DNA from: Euptelea pleiosperma
Lineage: Eukaryota > Streptophyta > Magnoliopsida > Ranunculales > Eupteleaceae
NCBI GenBank assembly: GCA_035048495.1
Contig: CM068548.1
Span: forward strand, 3,668,714 to 3,732,713
Direction of reading: 5' to 3'
Length of the DNA: 64,000 nt
Shown here: positions 57,156 through 64,000 of the stretch, one piece after another
Layout of the letters: each line of letters opens with the position of its first letter
Position numbering within the stretch: position 1 is the stretch's first letter
The notes under the pieces: generated by a model
Told to the model about the DNA's origin: nothing
What the model saw: only the letters and a program-made list of their open reading frames with translations
Databases searched by the model: none
Made by a program: the position numbers and the translations under genes

Positions 57156-58789
57156 TACTTACATTCCCTGGGTCTTGCCCCTTTTAACAAATTTTGACAC
57201 CGTCATAGGCCATTGCACAACCGTGACCGTTAATATGCTAAAACATCAAACTGCCCTTAATTTTGAAAAATATCTATTTTTGGTACAAAATCCAACGGCT
57301 AGAATTCATCTATCAAGCTGATTTTTTTAGTGTGTCTACCCACCAATGGGTAGGCTCAACATTCAAGTGGTCTGTGAGCCGAAAAAATGCCAAAAATGTT
57401 AGAAAGAATATTAGCTATCCAATGCTTGTATGGATCTAATTTGTGATCTCATCTTCTTGTGCCTTATGCTTACTTGATAATTTTTGTATGGTGTATCTGT
57501 TTTTCATTATAACAAAACTTTAAAGGTGTATCTCCTCCGTCGATTCATCTTCTTCTTCTCATCTCCAACTTAAAGGGGTTAAGCTATCTAATATAATATC
57601 TCAATTGACAGATATCCTAATCTTAACAACCGGTAGAATGTGTGATGAGATACATCAATAATGATATGGTGCATCTCACACACCTTATTGCTGTGAGTTC
57701 GCTGAAATCAAGTGTCTCGAAGATTGAATTGTTGTTGAAGGTTGCTATCACCATTTTGAGTTTTCTAAGATGATTGAATTGCCTTGATGATGTTCGTAAT
57801 CATCAGTGAAAGAAATTGGTTTCCAGCTATAACGGTGATTTATGATGGTCAACAGGATCTTGTCCGGGAGAAGAAATCTTCAAATTAGACTGGACTAGAA
57901 CCCGTCGAATCTTAATTCGGAGAAAAAGCCTCATTGAGCCAAGTTATTTGTGAGCATATTTTTGCCTTATAGGATTGCACGGCTCTATGAGTCGTCAAGC
58001 GATGAAGTGTGTGAGCCTCTTTTAAACTTCACAGGAAGGGAGTGGACCTCTCTTTGGGCCTCATTGGCATGGACTCCATAAGTCCTCAAGCAATGAAGTG
58101 GTATAGGCTTTTGTTGGCCTCACCATGGCTTGGGCTTTTAAAAAAGTCCTCGACGCAATTTTTTGGGGGTCAACAATTTCAAGCTTGAGCCAACAAAAGA
58201 GAGGCCTACATTGACTTCACGGGCTTGGGCCTCTCTGTCACACGCTATAACTTCTTCTCTTCCTGTGTTTTATTTTTTTCGGAATGTCCCCATGGTGTAC
58301 CAGAATTTGATGATAACAAGACCGGATATCAAGTTTGGTGAAGAATTAATGAGAACCATGAAGCTCATCCAATAATTCATCAATGACCCATAATCGGGTA
58401 CTTAGCCTTTGATCGTGATGGTCATGGAGCTCATATTGTACGTCTTTGTGCTAGTGCTGACTCCTCATGCAAGGTGGCTAGCTAATACACATGACTAAGC
58501 GTGACTGGTTGAAACATGGCGAACGCCTACCCGAATGTCTTTTCGTAGGATAGAGACAAAGCACCCGACTAAAAATGATTCTGGTAATCAGGAGTTGGGG
58601 TTGATGAGTCGTTCGTGGCGCAACTTTGCTCGAGTCCCACCCGGATCTTCGCATTGTTCGAATAGATTCCGTAGTGCATGCAAAATTTGGGGTCATGAGA
58701 TCATGCCCGTTGTCTTTTCCATCCATTGGAACCAAGCTACTGTTCAGCTGTACGTGTACCCACCATGGATGAAAGTCTCGGGATCGGAG
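57156..58789. other. No supported gene
   Basis: 57290-57400 carries a relic of the GGGCCC-type MITE ('gctgatttttttagtgtgtc', 'acccaccaatgggtaggctc'). Several small frames exist but none has a domain. Confidence 0.35.
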
Positions 58790-58985
58790 GCTGGATCGGT
58801 AGGCTCCGATCCCGATCCAGATTGGTCCGATACGGAACAGGATCGGCCATCTCGCCCCGAGACGGTGTGAAAATCCTTAAGAAACAGAGAACTCGGGCGA
58901 GAACAGAGCGGGGTATGGATCGGATCGGTGGGCTCCGATCCCGATCCAGATCGCCCGATCCGGAACAGGATCGCCCGAGACTTTG
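58790..58985. repeat. Tandem duplication, unit about 131 bp, GATC-rich
   Basis: 'ggctccgatcccgatccaga' occurs at about 58801 and 58932, followed in both copies by 'cggaacaggatcg'. The region is GC-rich and full of GGATCGG words, so overlapping frames arise on both strands by composition. Confidence 0.6.
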
Positions 58986-59162
58986 AACCATGGTACCCAC
59001 CCATCCGGGTCTCTTCTCCATCAAAACGTGGTAGGTCGAGACGAACATGTGATGGCAGACGCTGGTTCCCTTGACCTCCTCGAGGAGGGTGAACATTTGT
59101 CGCTGTGATCGAGACTGGCTGGTATCCTCGTTCTTACTTCCAAATTGAAAGATTAGAAATAA

Positions 59163-59262
59163 GTAATTAAGCTGATTTTTTTGCATGTAGATCCACCTAG
59201 GGATGGGCCAACCATCCATACGGTCAGTGATCTCTAAGAGTGTGTCATGTGTAAGGTGTTGC
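59163..59262. mobile_element. Right arm of the Mutator-like MITE family
   Basis: 'aagctgatttttttgcatgt', 'agatccacctagggatgggc', 'caaccatccatacggtcagt' and 'ctctaagagtgtgtcatgtg'; no left arm. Confidence 0.5.
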
Positions 59263-59727
59263 GCCGTTTAAGGTGCATGTGCATCACACGTGGCGTCCCC
59301 TGGTTGAAGATGATCTAAAATAAGGATTTAAGAAAAGATTAAGGAAATGATTAACGAATGAAATTTGCTTATCCATGTTATGCACGTAAGGGAGGATTGT
59401 GTACTGATGCGTATAGGCATCACGGGTGCACATGATAAACACAAGGATTTGATTGAATCCGAAACCTGGGATCCGGATCCTAATCCGGATCGATGTGTGT
59501 CAGGTTGGTTCCCATGTCACATTGTCACAATCTATAATCCGATTCGTATCGATAACACAACTCCTATTTAAAGATCCATACACAGCTCCACAAAAAACGG
59601 ATCTGGATAGTAGGATAATCGGACCTGACTCGCTCCATTTCATGCCCCCACATATTAACTGTAAATTCATAACTGCTTTATCTGTCTACTTTGGAGTGGA
59701 GGTGGAGTGGAGGGAGAGGGAGAAAAT
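59263..59727. other. Upstream region of the Plsp1-like gene
   Basis: Holds the presumed promoter and 5' leader. 'ctcctatttaaagatcc' (59561-59577) is a possible TATA-like site about 160 bases before the ATG. Low confidence. Confidence 0.35.
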
Positions 59728-60276
59728 ATGTCTTCTCTACAGTTCTTCCCTTCCACTTCTTCCTTGAAAAACCCTAATTTCAATTCCTCCCAATTTATCT
59801 GTCCTTTAAAAAACCCTAATTTCATTGCCACCAATTTCATGATTGTTAGCTTAAAAACCCCACATTTCAGTCGAACCCAAATCAGTTCTTTCTTCAAAAG
59901 CCCTAGTTTTCTAGGGTTTAAGCTCTCCTTCCCCAGAATTCACTCGCAGAGATTCCAATGTAGTGGAATCAAAGAATCCCGTGAGGAAACCAAACCAGTT
60001 TTGGAGTTGGAGGATGGCGGTGGAGGTGATGGGGATGGCGATGGCGATGGAGAAGAAGGCGGTGACGGCAATGGCGATGACGATGGTGGCCGGATTGGGG
60101 ACAACGCCGGACCATTACCAGAATGGTTGAATTTGACCTCAGATGATGCCAAAACGGTTTTTGCAGCATTCGCTGTGACGCTTGCTTTTCGATCATTCGT
60201 GGCCGAGCCTCGATTCATTCCTTCCTTGTCAATGTACCCAACATTCAATGTTGGAGACCGAATTGTCGCCGAAAAG
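59728..60276 (+). CDS. PLSP1: Plastidic type I signal peptidase 1 (Plsp1-like), exon 1
   Basis: 183 codons from ATG 59728 to a phase-0 donor AAG|GTACGT at 60277. Plant Plsp1 cleaves targeting peptides in the chloroplast envelope and thylakoid. Residues 1 to about 75 are Ser/Asn/Phe-rich without acidic residues and fit a chloroplast transit peptide. Residues about 93-129 are an acidic Gly/Asp run. [11 protein letters not shown] leads into a membrane span (about 141-159, [19 protein letters not shown]). Then comes the SPase I box [19 protein letters not shown], in which Ser168 (SMYPT) is the catalytic serine. The catalytic Lys and the GDN box should lie in later exons, none of which I could find up to 64000. 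Either intron 1 exceeds 3.7 kb or the copy is truncated. Thylakoidal processing peptidases share this box, so the paralogue is likely, not certain. Confidence 0.85.
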
Positions 60277-60880
60277 GTACGTATTTTTTCTTCTAATTCT
60301 AATAGTATCACATTTCCTTCTGTTGAGCAGCTTGATTTCTGGTTGACTGTAACAACATAAAACTGAAATTTCTGTAATGCTTTGAATTCATAGAGATTAG
60401 TTAAAGCTTTCGAAAGTAAGCATGAAATGGGATGGGTCAGGCCTGAGATCCGAGTCAATCTCGACCCCTAATTTGTGGGTTTGGATTTTTAAGATAGAAT
60501 TTGAAACTACAGTGGATGAGTTGCGGATCCTGTCTCAAGTCGGATCAGGTCGTAATCCTACATTTAGACAATAGACAGTCAGTTCTCAGTTTGGGCTTTG
60601 GATTGGAACCTTATTATAAGTTGTCATTTCATAGCAAATCCGGCCCGTATGTTCTAAATGGGTCTGGTCTGGATCTTCACATATAATCATTTTTCGGATT
60701 TGGATACTTGTGTTAGTGATATTAACAATCTGTGTTTCCGAAGCAATTAAAATTGCCACACTAAAAGGAAAACCGAGAAGAAATATAGAACATAAGCTTA
60801 CTTCGAGAATTCTAGAACCCAATATAATTGCAAAAGCAGGCAATCCAATCTGATCGAATGTGAAATAAGGAGTAGAAATA
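60277..60880. other. Presumed intron 1 of the Plsp1-like gene, first part
   Basis: No continuing exon. The sequence carries 'gggatgggtcaggcctgaga' and GGATC/GGTC words resembling retrotransposon debris. Confidence 0.35.
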
Positions 60881-61644
60881 AAACTTATCGGTTTTGTAGA
60901 CCGAGGCACGCGTTTGACGCGCTGTCCTAACTCCTAAGGCAAATTCGCCACCTGCACTCTTTGGTGTTGTTGACAGGAAACTAGACGTTCACCCCTAGAA
61001 TTCAACAGTCTGATCAACGAAGGCAACACCCCGAATCGTTGATCCTAGCGAACTCACAATGGATGCACCCTTTATTTGATAAAGAGCATAAACATAATTC
61101 AAAGAAGAAACTTATCAAAAATAAATAAATCAAAGAAGAAAGCATTGTCTCGGAGAAGAAGAAAGCTTTTCACTGTTCTTTGATTTTGCGTCTTTGTTCT
61201 AAAAGGATATGAACAGTGTGTATTTACAGACAATATGGTGGCGTATGGCAACCGATGAAGAGTCTTTTTAAAACAGTGTAGCAACGTTTGTTTTATAAAA
61301 AACCAATGATCAAATCAAGTCTCTTGGTCAATAGTTAAATGGTCAACAATCAATAATTAATTAATAATCTTTCATAAAAATTAAATGGGTTTTCAAAGGT
61401 ATTATCTAAAAAGATAGGTATCATAGATCGACATCCCACGGCCCATGACCTACGAACCACGACCCATGACCCACGGCCCGGCTCAGCTTGGCACACACGC
61501 ATGTGTGTGCAATGAGATGCATAGTTGTGCCCAATGGGAACAAAATTGGGAGACCCAAGGGCACCACCCTTAAGATCCACCACTCATCCTTATATACTAG
61601 AGGAACTCTTTACTCCCAAGTAATGTGGGACTAAATTTCCAACA
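60881..61644 (+). mobile_element. Probable solo LTR or LTR fragment
   Basis: Ends 'tgtgggactaaatttccaac' + A at 61644, a common 3' terminus of plant LTRs. It contains a C-rich leader ('gaccgaggcacgcgtttgac', 'aggcaaattcgccacc'). The 5' border and a target duplication were not found, so the left coordinate is approximate. Confidence 0.4.
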
Positions 61645-63009
61645 CAAAAGCACATTCAGATTGAAGAAGGCTTTATAGTTTTTCACTCCAAAATTTCATT
61701 CAAAATTTTGATAAAGTTGTTTAAGGCATACTAGGAAAAAGACAAAAGATGAAAAAGCAAATAACCTAATGGTCTAAAGTTCAGAACTTGTTAGCTTACT
61801 AAAACAACTAAATATGATATTTTCAAAAACAACTTTATACATAACAACGTGTTATGCATCTGAGATGGATCCAAATCTGGATCTGCCTGCTTTAACGTCC
61901 TAAGTTGATATGAGGATATTAATTAAGACCGAAGCATTCTTAAAATGTAAAAAAGACTTGTGGAGGTAATAGAAGGCAAAAGGTAATGTGAGCTATGGTT
62001 GCACACTTCGAAAGCTACAGCTTCAGTGGGCTTTCAGACACGTGGACTGGCATGGCCAATTCAAATTGTCCGTCTGAGAGAGGAGTAGGGACCCTCTAGA
62101 TTGGCACCACATGGACAATGTCCTCATCAAGGTTTAAAGTATCATTATGTTTCTTTGTCTCGGTAAGCGTATCGAGCGAGACAAAATTAAGTTGTTGGCA
62201 TAAGACGATATATTCTCATATGCAATCTCAGTACGTTATTGGAACAAGACATCTCAGCCGAGACAGAACGAGACAAAATGATATTTTCAATCACGGTCCT
62301 CATCCACGTCCCTTGTTAGTCGTACCCTACATGATTGGACTTTGGATGATGATATGATAGCCCCAATGTCATGGTAATATCATACCATCTTAATGCCCAT
62401 TATTGGATATGAATTAATAATGTCTTAATTCACCTTGTGATGATGTCAGTAATATCAAATCCAACAGTTGGTGTTGAGGTGGTATGGTATTACAACATCA
62501 AGAACTATGTAACACGGACACGACAATTTTAGGGATTTTTGCCGTCTCCAACACATCCAATCTACTCACGGACACGCATGTCGACACATTCCGACACATT
62601 GGGACACCTACATCCGTGTCACCCTTTATTTTAATAATTTTTAATATATAATTAATTTCTAAAAGAGGGTTGGTGTGTTCCACCCCATACAATACTTTTT
62701 TAAGTTGTTAAACATTGTCATTTGATAGATTTCCCTTTTATAAATCCACTAATATTTAATATTTTATTGTGTAGCTCTATCGTTTATAGTTCTTTCCTTA
62801 TTTTTATTTAAAAAAAAACATTTGATTTAAATATACTAAAATATTATATTATAATACATGTGTAAGGATGAGGTTACAGAATGGGTTGGGATCCACTTAA
62901 GCTGCCACACTGTAGGCTTCAAACTCTGCAATGACGGCCGAGAAATCCCGACCTCTTAGATGAGCCAATATATAAGAATACTTTATAAGATGACAATATG
63001 ACTGACTAC
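61645..63009. other. No recognisable exon or gene
   Basis: AT-rich DNA; includes 'gacacgg...cgacacattcc.acacattgg' word repeats near 62513-62605. No Plsp1 exon found. Confidence 0.35.
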
Positions 63010-63410
63010 GCTTTATAAAGCATAATGTTGGGCAATCAAGCAATGACATGTACATAGAATGTGTAGTCGAGATAGGAATTCTGAGATGGATGAGTAGCAA
63101 GACAAGAAAAGACAAAAGCAGAAATGAGCACATTCCAGGGGATTGGGGAATAGCCCATAGTCACTTGAGATAGTTTGGCCATGTGCAATGAAGACCGTTG
63201 AAGGCACCAATGAGAAGGAGCGCTCTGGCGCGGACTTAAGACTCTAAGAGGATTAGGTAAGGCCATAAAGGACATAGATCAAAGCAGTGAGAAAAGATTT
63301 GCAGAAGCATACCTTAATGAAAGATGTGGCCCCTTAGTGTAGTGGAGGAACATGATTTGTGTAGCTGATTCCAAGATAGTTGAGATAAGGCTATGATGGT
63401 GATCTTTCAA
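63010..63410 (+). pseudogene. LINE ORF2 C-terminal relic
   Basis: In shifted plus-strand frames with stops, the C-terminal end of a plant LINE ORF2 can be read: HLR*FGHVQ*RPLKAPMRRS (63159-63221) and further on VADSKIVEIRL (about 63361-63393). The wild-type pattern in this group is RWFGHV.RRP...P.RR and VADPK..GIRL. At least three stops or frame changes are present. The minus-strand frames here are shadows. Confidence 0.6.
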
Positions 63411-63779
63411 TGGACATGGATTCAAGTTTGAAGCTTCGGCAATATTTCAAAGTAGCACAGGATGGTAAACATGGAACTGGGGGTTAGGTGATTCTTTCTG
63501 AAGTAGAAGCAAAGGTGATTTTGGGTTGAAATGTAGAATTACCATTTATTGGTGCTTCAGAAAGCGACAGTAACTATGGAATTTGAGTTTTATTTGCTGA
63601 AAATGATTAATAACAGGCGCAAAAGCACCTTAAGGTTTGAAACTTCTCATAAGGTTATAAAAAAACACTTTGTGGCTAGGATTTATTGTGAGCACTTCAA
63701 CTTTAATTTGGATAAATCTATTAGGGGACCTCTCTACTTCCTCCCCCTCCCTGAAAAGAAAAAGAAACAGAGAGAGTGG
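63411..63779. other. No recognisable feature
   Basis: An 88-residue plus-strand frame (63549-63815) has no domain; it is Lys/Phe-rich and not called as a gene. Confidence 0.35.
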
Positions 63780-63786
63780 CTATCAT

Positions 63787-64000
63787 CTTTTTATTCTTCT
63801 GGGTTTCTCAAGTAAAGATTTGACGTGGTCGTGAGCAATGTAATTCTGAAGTTCCGTCCATAACAGGTGTTTTGTCCCCAATAAAAAATATAGGAAGAGA
63901 GTGAGAGAGAGAGAGAGAGAGAGATTCTTTTGGGTTTCTCAAGTAAAGATTTGACATGAGCAATATAATTCTGAAGTTTCGTCCATAACAGGTGTTTCGT
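63787..64000. repeat. Tandem duplication of about 132 bp with a (GA)n tract
   Basis: 'gggtttctcaagtaaagatt' plus 'tgac' and 'ttccgtccataacaggtgtt' occur at about 63801 and again at 63933. The copies are separated by (GA)n at 63897-63923. The array may run beyond the window. Confidence 0.7.

Noticed and set aside
58535..59219. Overlapping open frames on both strands as genes
   Set aside because: They arise from the GATC-rich tandem duplication and MITE arm; equally long frames on both strands suggest composition, not coding.
59940..60458. 172-residue minus-strand open frame rich in Pro/Ser
   Set aside because: It is the antisense of the acidic Gly/Asp region of Plsp1 exon 1.

Overview
This window is nuclear DNA of a flowering plant. 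It holds three spliced protein-coding genes with GT-AG introns. Between them lie long AT-rich stretches packed with degraded retrotransposons, miniature inverted-repeat elements (MITEs) and mini-Helitrons. Species cannot be fixed from the sequence.

Genes. (1) 25893-28949 (+) encodes a 638-residue P-class pentatricopeptide repeat (PPR) protein in three exons. (2) 47945-52370 (+) encodes a 478-residue TauE/SafE-family membrane protein in twelve exons; every junction keeps frame and both glycine-rich family signatures are present. Its second intron holds a LINE-type RNase H fragment. (3) 59728-60276 (+) is the first exon of a plastidic type I signal peptidase (Plsp1-like). It includes the catalytic Ser, but no further exon could be recognised before the window ends. 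The three genes have no visible functional link.

Layout. 1-16.3 kb: three diverged copies of a Copia-type LTR carrying arrays of the palindrome CAATCGATTG (1-446, 6.8-7.7 and 14.8-16.3 kb), a giant low-complexity foldback (1.2-2.2 kb), nested MITEs (3.8-5.7 kb), a CACTA transposon end (10.2-10.6 kb) and a ~180-bp tandem array (11.0-12.2 kb). 16.4-25.9 kb: a MITE, a second tandem array (17.3-18.6 kb) and a dead Ty3/gypsy element with both LTRs (19.26-24.51 kb, minus strand). 25.9-29 kb: the PPR gene. 30-47 kb: the densest mobile region, with Mutator-like MITEs, hAT MITEs, foldbacks and head-to-tail mini-Helitrons. 47.9-52.4 kb: the TauE/SafE gene. 53-59 kb: more MITEs. 59.7-64 kb: Plsp1 exon 1 and a long downstream stretch holding LTR-like and LINE debris.

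Best observations. One non-autonomous family with long inverted arms and terminal motifs GAGTAARACTT or GGGTCGGGCTCC has perfect 9-bp target duplications at three copies, which points to Mutator. A second family (CAWGGTTTWAA ends, GTTATAACGG-rich) has perfect 8-bp duplications at three copies, which points to hAT. A set of 139-682-bp elements with TC...CTAG ends and a GC-rich 3' hairpin behaves as mini-Helitrons. Long and short forms are joined head to tail in the same order at three loci. These calls were made by reading the bases; no alignment or database search was run.
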